A stretch of DNA of 18,582 nucleotides from SBAX01 sp964646605 (GTDB lineage: Bacteria; Planctomycetota; Phycisphaerae; UBA1845), in the NCBI GenBank assembly GCA_964646605.1, contig CAZYEX010000132.1, positions 1 through 18,582 of the forward strand. Reading direction: 5' to 3'. This document shows, in pieces, positions 1 through 6,559 of the stretch. The notes beneath the pieces are model-generated. The model was not told the origin of the DNA. It saw nothing but the letters and a program-made list of their open reading frames with translations, and did no database searches. Both the position numbers and the translations under genes were made by a program. Every line of letters starts with the position of its first letter. The stretch's first letter is position 1.

Positions 1-1
1 A

Positions 2-24
2 GCGCCACCCCTCGTGGGTGGCGC
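2..24. repeat. Perfect hairpin repeat, 9 bp stem and 5 nt loop
   Basis: GCGCCACCC and GGGTGGCGC are separated by CTCGT. The same hairpin with a compensatory pair change occurs at 16544-16566, so it belongs to a dispersed family. Here it is translated as part of the E1 linker. Confidence 0.75.
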
Positions 25-526
25 AGAACCTGGCTCGGTAGCGGCGGGGGCCCGATCCGAGCCCGGGGCGCAAGCGACGGGTGAAGTTTCTCCCCCCCTC
101 TTAGGGGGGGACAAAGGGGGGGTAAAACGTAAGAAGTCGGATGTGCCAAGCGACGACCTCACCATCCTCACCTTCGCCAACGGCCTCTACATGTCCCTGC
201 GTGCCCAGCGAACGCTCCGCCACCAGCACCAAATCCGCGCCCGGGTCGTCGATCTGCGTTGGCTGAACCCGCTCAATGAATCGTTCATCATCGAGCAGTC
301 CTTGGCGACCGGTCGTGCGCTGGTCGTCGACGAAGGCCGACGGACCGGCGGAATCAGCGAAGCCATCCTCGCCTTGATCCACGAATCATGCGGCCGGCAA
401 GTGACAGCCGCGCGGCTCAACGCCCAAGACACCTACATCCCCCTGGGCCCCGCCGCCAACCTCGTCCTCCCCACCGAAGAAACCATCATCGCCGCCGCCC
501 AACGCCTCCTCGACGACAGCCCGTGA
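2..526 (+). CDS. Thiamine-diphosphate dehydrogenase E1 component, C-terminal (transketolase C) domain, 5' partial
   Basis: This is the end of an E1 subunit (pyruvate or branched-chain 2-oxoacid dehydrogenase, beta side). The transketolase C domain starts near base 158 with DLTILTFANGLYMSL, continues through RARVVDLRWLNPL and the acidic VVDEGRRTGGISEA segment, and ends at TGA 524-526. Enzymes of this type decarboxylate 2-oxoacids and pass the acyl group to lipoyl-E2. The frame has no stop back to base 2, so I treat it as continuing off the left edge; the cofactor-binding and pyrimidine domains would lie upstream. A GTG at 14 is only an internal codon candidate. Bases 2-140 are repeat DNA read in frame and form a linker of low-complexity Gly, Ala and Pro. 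Substrate specificity cannot be told from this fragment. If the frame is broken upstream, it would be a pseudogene remnant. Confidence 0.8.
   Translation, partial: APPLVGGAEPGSVAAGARSEPGAQATGEVSPPLLGGDKGGVKRKKSDVPSDDLTILTFANGLYMSLRAQRTLRHQHQIRARVVDLRWLNPLNESFIIEQSLATGRALVVDEGRRTGGISEAILALIHESCGRQVTAARLNAQDTYIPLGPAANLVLPTEETIIAAAQRLLDDSP
54..81 (+). repeat. REP-like GNRA hairpin repeat, copy 1
   Basis: The leader GATCCGAG precedes the stem CCCGGGGC, a GCAA loop and GCGACGGG (62-81). The stem has four outer pairs, a G.A and a G.G opposition, then two G-C pairs closing the GNRA-type loop. It lies inside the E1 reading frame. Confidence 0.7.
92..122. repeat. C7/G7 inverted repeat with an extra G7 tract
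   Basis: CCCCCCC (92-98), TCTTA, GGGGGGG (104-110), then ACAAA and another G7 run (116-122). It can form a 7 bp stem with either G run and is also translated within the E1 linker. Confidence 0.65.
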
Positions 527-567
527 CACCTCCATCGGCGGGCAGTCCCCATCCGAACCCCAAGCGC

Positions 568-595
568 AATCAGAGCCGTGGGCGCAAGCCCACGG
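568..595 (+). repeat. REP-like GNRA hairpin repeat, copy 2 (perfect stem)
   Basis: The leader AATCAGAG is followed by CCGTGGGC, GCAA and GCCCACGG: a perfect 8 bp stem with a GNRA loop. A truncated copy of the opposite-facing type (549-567) abuts its left end. Confidence 0.75.
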
Positions 596-602
596 ACGTC
601 CT

Positions 603-628
603 TCCGAGCCGCGACCGTGAAGGAGCGG
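603..628 (+). repeat. REP-like GNRA hairpin repeat, copy 3
   Basis: The leader TCCGAG precedes CCGCGACC, a GTGA loop and AGGAGCGG. Four outer pairs, tandem G.A/A.G, one C-G pair and a C.A mismatch next to the loop can be drawn. Confidence 0.7.
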
Positions 629-630
629 GC

Positions 631-658
631 AATCAGAGCCGCGAGCGCCAGCGACCGA
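631..658 (+). repeat. REP-like hairpin repeat, copy 4 (degenerate)
   Basis: The leader AATCAGAG precedes CCGCGAGC, a GCCA loop and GCGACCGA. The tandem G.A step and the two inner G-C pairs are kept, but two outer pairs are lost and the loop is GNNA rather than GNRA. Confidence 0.65.
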
Positions 659-743
659 ACCCCATCCCCCCTTACCAAGGCGGGACCGAGTCGGGGCCGC
701 TGGCCCCCGAACCTGCAGTGCCATCGGCACGGCACGAACTTAG

Positions 744-763
744 CCCAGGGTTTCAACCCTGGG
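744..763. repeat. Palindromic hairpin CCCAGGGTT/AACCCTGGG
   Basis: A perfect 9 bp stem has only two bases (TC) between its arms. It lies in the repeat island and there is no T run to make it a terminator. Confidence 0.7.
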
Positions 764-788
764 TCACGGCGACGCGAGCGTAATCTCT

Positions 789-831
789 CCCCCTCCTTCC
801 CCGGCGACCTCGTCGCCGGGGAAGGAGGGGG
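789..831. repeat. Perfect 20 bp inverted repeat with 3 nt loop
   Basis: The arms at 789-808 and 812-831 are exact reverse complements, separated by CTC. It is the strongest hairpin in the window. No poly-T follows on either strand, so it is not a typical intrinsic terminator. Confidence 0.8.
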
Positions 832-885
832 CTGGGGGGGGTGGGGGCAGCGCCCATCCGGGGGGTCGCTCGCGGGTCGGACCGG

Positions 886-913
886 CCCCGCGCTGGCGCT
901 TGGGGTTCGGATG
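886..913 (-). repeat. REP-like hairpin repeat, copy 5 (reverse orientation)
   Basis: Read on the minus strand, the leader ATCCGAA precedes CCCCAAGC, a GCCA loop and GCGCGGGG. Its left half (896-914) is an exact 19 bp inverted match to 549-567. Confidence 0.65.
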
Positions 914-942
914 GAACTTCGACATTCCGCATTCGGCACCTG

Positions 943-965
943 TCCTTGACGCAGAGTGTCAAGGA
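943..965. repeat. Hairpin TCCTTGAC/GTCAAGGA
   Basis: An 8 bp perfect stem with a 7 nt loop lies about 90 bases downstream of the minus-strand DUF3105 gene. There is no T run. It could slow transcription past that gene, but nothing shows this. Confidence 0.5.
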
Positions 966-1055
966 TGCACCATTCCGCCCCCGCCTCGCTCTCCCCTCAC
1001 CGCATGCGTCAATCGAAAAGCCTCTGACGAGGTCCGCCGGCAATGTGAACCCTAC

Positions 1056-1658
1056 CTACGGCGACAGCTCCGGCCCTTGGTCCACATGGCGGTCGTAGAA
1101 ATCCAGCAGCGTTGCTTCGTCGAGCGTCTCCAAGTGAAGCTGCCGGTCCCAGGCGACGGCCGTCAAGAGAAACGGTAGACCGTCGTAGGCGGCCACCACC
1201 ATTTTTGTCGTCCCAAACACGTCGCTCGGCGGCGCCGAATCGAAAAAGTCTTGCAGGTCGTTCAGCAGTGTCGATGGGCACGTGCCGCGGCAGTCATAGA
1301 GGAGGACAACGTAACCGTGTTCCAGGTTGTGTACCCATTGTTCTTCCTCGACCGCCGTCTCGTAGAAGCCCGCCGCAGCGGGCGCCATGCCGCCCTGCGA
1401 CCAATGCGGCCCCGACGCGGGCGGATTGGTTTGATAGCTCACCTGCTGCCCAACGGAAACATGCGCCGCCCCCTCATTGGGAATCACAATTTCCACACCG
1501 GCCTCTACGCCGTCCGCTCCGTCGCCGTCGTCCGCGGAGCCGTCGTCGGCCGCGTCCTGACTGCCCCCCACGTTGGCCGAAGGACACCCGGCGCATCCGA
1601 AAGCAAGGAGTCCGAGCCCGAAAAACCACCGGAATTGTCGCACTTTCGCCGTCGTCAT
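1056..1658 (-). CDS. DUF3105-family putative lipoprotein
   Basis: A 200-residue exported protein. The start at 1658 is chosen because GGAGGAG stands just upstream; an in-frame ATG at 1682 lacks this. The N-terminus MTTAKVRQFRWFFGLGLLAF is a signal sequence followed by Cys22 and Cys25, either of which could be the lipidated cysteine, although neither lipobox is canonical. An Asp/Gly-rich linker (about 30-55) leads to the DUF3105 core, with NPPASGPHW at 78-86 and VHNLEHGYVVLLYD at 109-122. The His residues and the later CRGTC pair are typical of the look of this family, whose biochemical role is unknown to me. It likely sits on the outside of a membrane. It is a lone gene flanked by repeat-rich spacers. 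Confidence 0.8.
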   Translation of the reverse strand: MTTAKVRQFRWFFGLGLLAFGCAGCPSANVGGSQDAADDGSADDGDGADGVEAGVEIVIPNEGAAHVSVGQQVSYQTNPPASGPHWSQGGMAPAAAGFYETAVEEEQWVHNLEHGYVVLLYDCRGTCPSTLLNDLQDFFDSAPPSDVFGTTKMVVAAYDGLPFLLTAVAWDRQLHLETLDEATLLDFYDRHVDQGPELSP

Positions 1659-2114
1659 CGCTCTCCTCCGCCAGGCCGCCATGAGTGTTTGCCGGAGGAA
1701 CCTACCACAACGCCGCTCCCGACGGAAACCAGAGTTTGACGACGGCTGGCGGTCCGGTGGAAAACCAAAGCAAGAAGCGCAACCCGCCGGTCTTTCCGAA
1801 AGGTGGTGGGGGCGGCGCTACACGTCGGTCCGCACAGCGGCCCCTACGCGGTCATGGGTCATTCGTAACTCGTCCTCCGTCCCTTCGGGGTCAACACCGC
1901 TCGCTTACACTCGCCGCTCTGAAAGATCGCCGTTCGACAATCGAAAATCGAAAATCCCTCCGTCCCTCACCGCTGGTCATTGGTAATTGGTCACTCGTCA
2001 CTCGTAACTGGTCATTCGTCTATCGCCCAAGGAAACGGCCCGCGCGCCGCCTGGCGACGTACGGGCCGTTATGGATTCCGTGGGCCGGTGGGAGCACCGG
2101 CCGTGGCTGCCGAC
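1659..2114. other. Non-coding spacer with short low-complexity repeats
   Basis: This 456 bp region has no supported gene. It carries slipped short repeats: AATCGAAAATCGAAAATC at 1939-1956, and a GGTCAYT/GTAACT/GTCACT tract at 1975-2019 that resembles GGTCATTCGTAACTCG at 1857-1872. Near its right end is the 8 bp hairpin at 2083-2102. These tracts are unlike the coding sequence around them in base composition. Confidence 0.6.
2083..2102 (-). terminator. Hairpin downstream of the DUF1579 gene, possible weak terminator
   Basis: GGCCGGTG and CACCGGCC form a perfect 8 bp stem with a 4 nt loop, 12 bases beyond the DUF1579 stop. No T run follows on the minus strand, so intrinsic termination is doubtful; it could be an RNA 3'-end stabiliser. 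Confidence 0.4.
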
Positions 2115-2840
2115 CTACTTCTTGGAGTAGCTCACTTCCAGGCTCATGAACTCCTTGCCGTCCGGGCCGGTGTCGTACATTTCGAAGACGGCCTTGTCGC
2201 TGCCCAGCACCTTTTGGATGGACTTGGACTTTTTCTTGCCGCCGCCCATGGGGTCGTCGTATTCGCCGCTGTAGGTGAAGGTTTTGCCCGAGCCGTCGCA
2301 AGTGCCCGTGCTTGTCATCAGGCCCGTGCCCCAGCTATCGATCCACGTGGAAAAATACTTCTTGGTCGTCTTGTCATACCCCATGATGCCCATGCCCTCG
2401 AAGCCCATCTTGGGATCGTCGCCCTTGATCTTCTGGACAAAGTATCGGCCGCCCATGATGGGCTCGATGTCCGCGACGCCTTTGGACTCTTCCCACGGCT
2501 GATCGGCGCCCATGCGGAACTTGGACACATACGCCCACTTCCCGACGAGCTGTTTGAGGTGGCCGTGGAACTCGTTGGGCTCGGCCATCTTGGCCATCAT
2601 GGCGTAGAGTTCGTCCTTCGACGGAGCGCCGCCCGCCGCGGGCGCTGCCGGTTTGGAGGCAGGCTTAGTTTCGGCCGTCGGCGTCGCCGGCTTGTCCGCC
2701 GGCTTGGCGGCAGGGGGTTGGGCCGCCGCGGGCTTGGCGGGTTCCGGTTTCTTCTCATCCTTGGCTTGCGCGAAAACGATGCTGGACAGCAACGTCGCCG
2801 CGCAGAATGCCCCGGCCACGAAAAGACTTCTTGCCTTCAT
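2115..2840 (-). CDS. Secreted DUF1579-family protein
   Basis: A 241-residue protein. The start at 2840 follows AAAGGAGAGG at good spacing. Residues 1-26 are a signal peptide (MKARSLFVAGAFCAATLLSS, cleavage near FAQA). A Lys/Pro/Ala-rich linker (27-74) of the kind that spans an envelope or wall precedes the DUF1579 domain. That domain begins EFHGHLKQLVGKWAYVSKF (90-108) and includes GYDKTTKKYFSTWIDSW and SGEYDDPMGGGKKK, a lipocalin-like beta-barrel pattern. DUF1579 proteins have no established function that I know of. The gene is divergent from kynU, 228 bp away, and has no obvious link to it. Confidence 0.8.
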   Translation of the reverse strand: MKARSLFVAGAFCAATLLSSIVFAQAKDEKKPEPAKPAAAQPPAAKPADKPATPTAETKPASKPAAPAAGGAPSKDELYAMMAKMAEPNEFHGHLKQLVGKWAYVSKFRMGADQPWEESKGVADIEPIMGGRYFVQKIKGDDPKMGFEGMGIMGYDKTTKKYFSTWIDSWGTGLMTSTGTCDGSGKTFTYSGEYDDPMGGGKKKSKSIQKVLGSDKAVFEMYDTGPDGKEFMSLEVSYSKK

Positions 2841-3068
2841 ATGCCTCTCCTTTCGAGAGAAAAAGGGCTGTTCACGGACCGGACCAATCGGTTCGCTGGC
2901 CGGTATCCTAACAACCCCCAAAAAGAATGGAAGGGGGTCGCACCTTGGTCGGGCATCCGCCCCGGGGGGATACCCGCCTGACGGTAGGTCCGGTAAACTA
3001 GGGGTTTGGTGCAAGCGGTCGGCGGTCTCGGGACGGGTGAAGCGGAACTACCAACAGGGTAAGCTGCC

Positions 3069-4355
3069 ATGTCGAACTTCCAGTCCATGCAGGACGCGGC
3101 CCGGCAGATGGATGCCGAGGATCGACTGGCGGGCATCCGTGAGCGGTTCCACATTCCCCGCGAACCGAATGGGACCCCGGTGGTTTATCTCGCGGGAAAC
3201 TCCTTGGGGTTGCAACCGGTGGCGGCGCGGGGGTTGGTCGAGGAGGTGCTCAGCGGTTGGGCGCAGCGCGGCGTGGACGGGCACTTCGACGGAGAGCACT
3301 CTTGGTACGGGTATCACGAATTGTTCCGCGAGTCCGGGGCGCGCTTGGTGGGGGCCGTGCCGGGCGAGGTGGTGATGATGAACACCCTGACCGTCAACTT
3401 GCACCTGATGATGGTGAGCTTTTTTCGGCCCACGCCTGAGCGCTTCAAGATCCTCATCGAGGAGCCGTGCTTTCCATCCGATCGGTATGCGGTTCTTTCG
3501 CAGCTTCGATGCCACGGCCTCGACACCAAGGAGGCGCTGCTTGCCATTGGGCCGCGGGCGGGCGAGACGGTGTTACGTCAGGAGGACATCGAGGAGGCGA
3601 TCGCGCGGGAGGGCGAGCGCATCGCGCTGGTTCTGCTTAGCGCGGTCAATTTCGTGACCGGGCAGGTTCTCGATGTGGCGCGGATCACGGCCGCCGCCCA
3701 CGATCGCGGATGCCTGGTCGGCTTCGACTTGGCCCACGCCGCGGGCAACGTGCCGCTGCGATTGCACGATTGGGACGTGGACTTTGCGGTGTGGTGCAAC
3801 TACAAATATCTGAATGCCGGTCCGGGCGCCGTGGGAGGCTGCTTCGTTCACGAGCGGCACGGGCGCGACCTCGAACTGCCGCGTTTTGCGGGTTGGTGGG
3901 GCAACGATCCCTCGACGCGGTTCCGAATGCATTTGGAGAGCGAGTTCACGCCTCGAAGCGGGGCCGAGGGCTGGCAGGTGAGCAACCCGCCGATCCTCTC
4001 CCTCGCCCCACTGCGTGCCTCGTTGGATATTTTCGACGAAATTGGAATGGACGCCCTGCGGGACAAATCGCGGAAACTCACGGGGTTCCTGGTCGATCTG
4101 CTTGACCCGCTTTCGGACGGGTGGTTCGAAATCATCACCCCGCGCAGTTCCGAGGAACGCGGATGTCAGGTGTCCCTAGCTTTCCGTGACGGGGCGAGAG
4201 ATGTTCTGACTTCGCTGCACGCGGAGGGAATCGTCTGCGACTTCCGCGAACCGAACATCCTGCGTGCGGCGCCGACGCCCTTGTACAACCGTTTCGACGA
4301 CGTGTGGCAGTTTGCGGAGGCACTGTCACGACTTCGCGGGGCCTCGGGACGGTGA
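3069..4355 (+). CDS. kynU: Kynureninase
   Basis: A PLP-dependent aminotransferase-fold hydrolase that cleaves kynurenine to anthranilate and alanine, or 3-hydroxykynurenine to 3-hydroxyanthranilate and alanine. The 428 residues match the usual family length. Visible landmarks are YLAGNSLGLQP (40-50), MNTLTVNLH (104-112), the PLP-contacting GFDLAHAAGN (218-227, Asp220) and NYKYLNAGPGA with the Schiff-base Lys246. LPRFAGWWGN and WQVSNPPILSL follow. The start ATG has only a weak upstream GGG, but the N-terminus aligns with family expectation. It is first in a tight plus-strand operon: the next start is 7 bp after its stop. With kynurenine 3-monooxygenase next door, 3-hydroxykynurenine is the likely physiological substrate. 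Confidence 0.95.
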   Translation: MSNFQSMQDAARQMDAEDRLAGIRERFHIPREPNGTPVVYLAGNSLGLQPVAARGLVEEVLSGWAQRGVDGHFDGEHSWYGYHELFRESGARLVGAVPGEVVMMNTLTVNLHLMMVSFFRPTPERFKILIEEPCFPSDRYAVLSQLRCHGLDTKEALLAIGPRAGETVLRQEDIEEAIAREGERIALVLLSAVNFVTGQVLDVARITAAAHDRGCLVGFDLAHAAGNVPLRLHDWDVDFAVWCNYKYLNAGPGAVGGCFVHERHGRDLELPRFAGWWGNDPSTRFRMHLESEFTPRSGAEGWQVSNPPILSLAPLRASLDIFDEIGMDALRDKSRKLTGFLVDLLDPLSDGWFEIITPRSSEERGCQVSLAFRDGARDVLTSLHAEGIVCDFREPNILRAAPTPLYNRFDDVWQFAEALSRLRGASGR

Positions 4356-4362
4356 GACGGTG

Positions 4363-5697
4363 ATGTCCGATTCACGGACCGGCAAGTTTGTCATCGTCGG
4401 CGGGGGACTGGGCGGCGCGTTGCTTGCAACCTATCTGGGCAAGGGCGGATACGAGGTGGACGTCTATGAGATGCGCGACGATCCCCGCAAGAGCGGACTG
4501 GTGGGCGGGAAGTCCATCAATCTTGCCCTCTCCTATCGCGGACTGTGTGCCTTGGAACCGGTGGGACTGGTCGATGAAGTGCTGCGCCTGTCCGTCCCTA
4601 TGCGCGGGCGAATGATCCATTCCCCCGACGGCGCGACCGCGTTTCAATCTTATGGGGTGAACGATTCGCAGGCGATCAACTCCGTTTCGCGCGGGGGACT
4701 GAATATCACACTGCTCCATGCCGCGGCGCGGTTTCCGAATGTCCGTTTGCACTTCAACTGCAAATGTACGGATGTACACGTAGATCGCGGAGAGGTAGAA
4801 CTGTGGGACACTGCGAACAAGAGGCAGCTCAGCGTAACAGGTGATGTCATTCTGAGCGCGGACGGCGCTTTTTCAGCGGTGCGCCGCGTGATGCAACGAC
4901 TGGAACGATTTGACTACAGCCAACATTATCTGGAACACGGGTATAAGGAATTGACCCTACCGCCCGGGCCCGGCGGGGCGTTTCAGTTGGAGAAGAATGC
5001 ACTGCACATCTGGCCTCGACGGTCGTTCATGATGATTGCGCTGCCCAATGCCGACGGATCGTATACGTGTACGCTCTTCTGGCCCTTCGAGGGTGACAAC
5101 AGTTTCGCCGCCATTCGGACGGAGGACGACTTGCGGCGGTTTTTCTTGAAAGAATTCCCCGATGCCTTGCCGCTGATGCCGGCATTGGCGGAGGAGTATT
5201 TCGGACATCCCACGGGTTCCATGGTCACGGTGCGTTGTCATCCGTGGCACTGGGGAGACAAGATCGTGCTTTTGGGCGACGCGGCGCACGCCGTCGTGCC
5301 GTTCTATGGACAAGGAATGAATGCCGCGTTCGAGGATGTTCTGGTGTTCGATGAATGTCTCAGGAACCATGCGCCGAACTGGCGGCGGGTGTTTGAGGTG
5401 TATGAGGAACTACGCAAGCCCCATACCGACACCCTGGCCGACCTTGCGATCGGCAATTTTCTGGAGATGCGCGACCACACCGGATCGCGTTGGTTTCAGT
5501 GGAAAAAGCGGGGCGCGAAGCTCCTGGCGCGTTTGCTTCCGGGTTGGTATATTCCCCTCTACGTGCTGGTGACCTTCACACGCACGCCCTATGCGGCGGC
5601 AGTTCGCCGAGCGCGGATGCAGAGTCGCGTAGTCGCCGCGGTCATTGCCGTGACAGCGATCACGGTCGGCGCACTGCTTTTCTCGGTCTTGCGTTGA
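4363..5697 (+). CDS. kmo: Kynurenine 3-monooxygenase (FAD-dependent)
   Basis: A 444-residue group A flavoprotein hydroxylase that turns kynurenine into 3-hydroxykynurenine using NADPH and O2. The FAD motif GGGLGGAL (13-20) opens the protein, SINLALSYRG (51-60) is a family signature of the substrate side, and GDAAHAVVPFYGQG lies near 305-318. Residues 423-444 (VVAAVIAVTAITVGALL...) form a C-terminal hydrophobic helix after a basic stretch, suggesting tail anchoring in a membrane as in mitochondrial KMO. The ATG at 4363 is chosen because it begins 7 bp after the kynU stop and gives a standard flavin N-terminus; an in-frame upstream start would overlap kynU by about 90 bases. It is the middle gene of the tryptophan operon. 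Confidence 0.93.
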   Translation: MSDSRTGKFVIVGGGLGGALLATYLGKGGYEVDVYEMRDDPRKSGLVGGKSINLALSYRGLCALEPVGLVDEVLRLSVPMRGRMIHSPDGATAFQSYGVNDSQAINSVSRGGLNITLLHAAARFPNVRLHFNCKCTDVHVDRGEVELWDTANKRQLSVTGDVILSADGAFSAVRRVMQRLERFDYSQHYLEHGYKELTLPPGPGGAFQLEKNALHIWPRRSFMMIALPNADGSYTCTLFWPFEGDNSFAAIRTEDDLRRFFLKEFPDALPLMPALAEEYFGHPTGSMVTVRCHPWHWGDKIVLLGDAAHAVVPFYGQGMNAAFEDVLVFDECLRNHAPNWRRVFEVYEELRKPHTDTLADLAIGNFLEMRDHTGSRWFQWKKRGAKLLARLLPGWYIPLYVLVTFTRTPYAAAVRRARMQSRVVAAVIAVTAITVGALLFSVLR

Positions 5698-5726
5698 ACA
5701 GACGGACGGCAAGGGAGAATACAACT

Positions 5727-6509
5727 ATGGTCTTGACCTATTGGAGTTACCTTCATCTCGACGAACTGCTGGAACTACAGCGGCCGCGCTCCGATCCGCC
5801 GGAGCACGACGAGACGCTGTTCATTATCATTCATCAGGTGTATGAACTGTGGTTCAAGCTGCTTCTTCATGAATTGGATAAGATCAAGCATGATTTCTCC
5901 ACGAACGATCTGTATGGCGCCATCCATACATTCAAGCGCGCCCGGACGGTGATGAAGACCTTGGTGCAGCAAGTGGACATTTTGGAAACGATGACTCCCA
6001 TGTCTTTCACAAGTTTCCGCGATCGACTGGACACGGCGTCCGGATTTCAGTCGGCGTTGTTTCGGGAATTAGAGTTCGTCCTGGGCTATAAGCGTCCGGA
6101 GATGCTCCCATACCAGACGGGGGCGGCTCCGCATCGCGCGGAACTCGAGCGCCGCCTGGGCGAGGGTTCCGTGATGGATTCGTTCTATGACTTTCTGCAA
6201 CAGCGCGGAGTGACCATCCCCCAGGAGCTGCGTGTCAAAGACCGGGCGCTGCCCACGCTCGCTCACTCACAGATCCAGGACGGACTCCATGAAATCTATC
6301 GAAGGAATCCGGATGTCGCCATCTTGCTGGAACTCATGACCGACTTCGACGAGGGGCTGCAAGAATGGCGCTATCGGCACATCAAGTTGGTGGAGCGCAC
6401 CATCGGCTCCAAGCACGGAACGGGAGGATCGCTGGGAATAGAATTCCTGAAGGAGTCACTGTTTAAGCCTGTATTCCCCGATCTGTGGGCCATTCGGCAT
6501 CGGCTATAG
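5727..6509 (+). CDS. kynA: Tryptophan 2,3-dioxygenase (heme)
   Basis: This opens the indole ring of L-tryptophan to give N-formylkynurenine, the first step of the kynurenine pathway. At 260 residues it is slightly shorter than most bacterial enzymes. It keeps the distal His36 in LFIIIHQVYELWFKLLLHEL, Arg113 in LFRELEFVLGYK, and the proximal heme ligand region WRYRHIKLVERTIG (His218) followed by KHGTGGSLG (229-237) and the terminal FPDLWAIRHRL. The start at 5727 follows AAGGGAG at normal spacing, 29 bp after the kmo stop. It is last in the operon although its reaction is first. No kynurenine formamidase gene is visible in the window, so that step must be supplied elsewhere or be spontaneous or promiscuous. 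Confidence 0.95.
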   Translation: MVLTYWSYLHLDELLELQRPRSDPPEHDETLFIIIHQVYELWFKLLLHELDKIKHDFSTNDLYGAIHTFKRARTVMKTLVQQVDILETMTPMSFTSFRDRLDTASGFQSALFRELEFVLGYKRPEMLPYQTGAAPHRAELERRLGEGSVMDSFYDFLQQRGVTIPQELRVKDRALPTLAHSQIQDGLHEIYRRNPDVAILLELMTDFDEGLQEWRYRHIKLVERTIGSKHGTGGSLGIEFLKESLFKPVFPDLWAIRHRL

Positions 6510-6559
6510 CTCGACAGCGACCGAGGCGCAGCCCTTATCGAGGACAAGGCGGTGCGATT

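Larger units (their letters stand above)
527..1055. other. Non-coding repeat island between E1 and the DUF3105 lipoprotein
   Basis: This 529 bp spacer between two gene 3' ends holds no convincing gene. It is packed with hairpins: REP-like copies 2 to 5, a 9 bp palindrome at 744-763, a 20 bp stem at 789-831 and an 8 bp stem at 943-965. Open frames here are GC-driven and match no family I recognise. Confidence 0.7.

Noticed and set aside
1980..2981. 333-codon plus-strand frame across the DUF1579 gene
   Set aside because: It starts in a low-complexity repeat, is antisense to a signal-peptide-bearing gene and ends in arginine-rich sequence.
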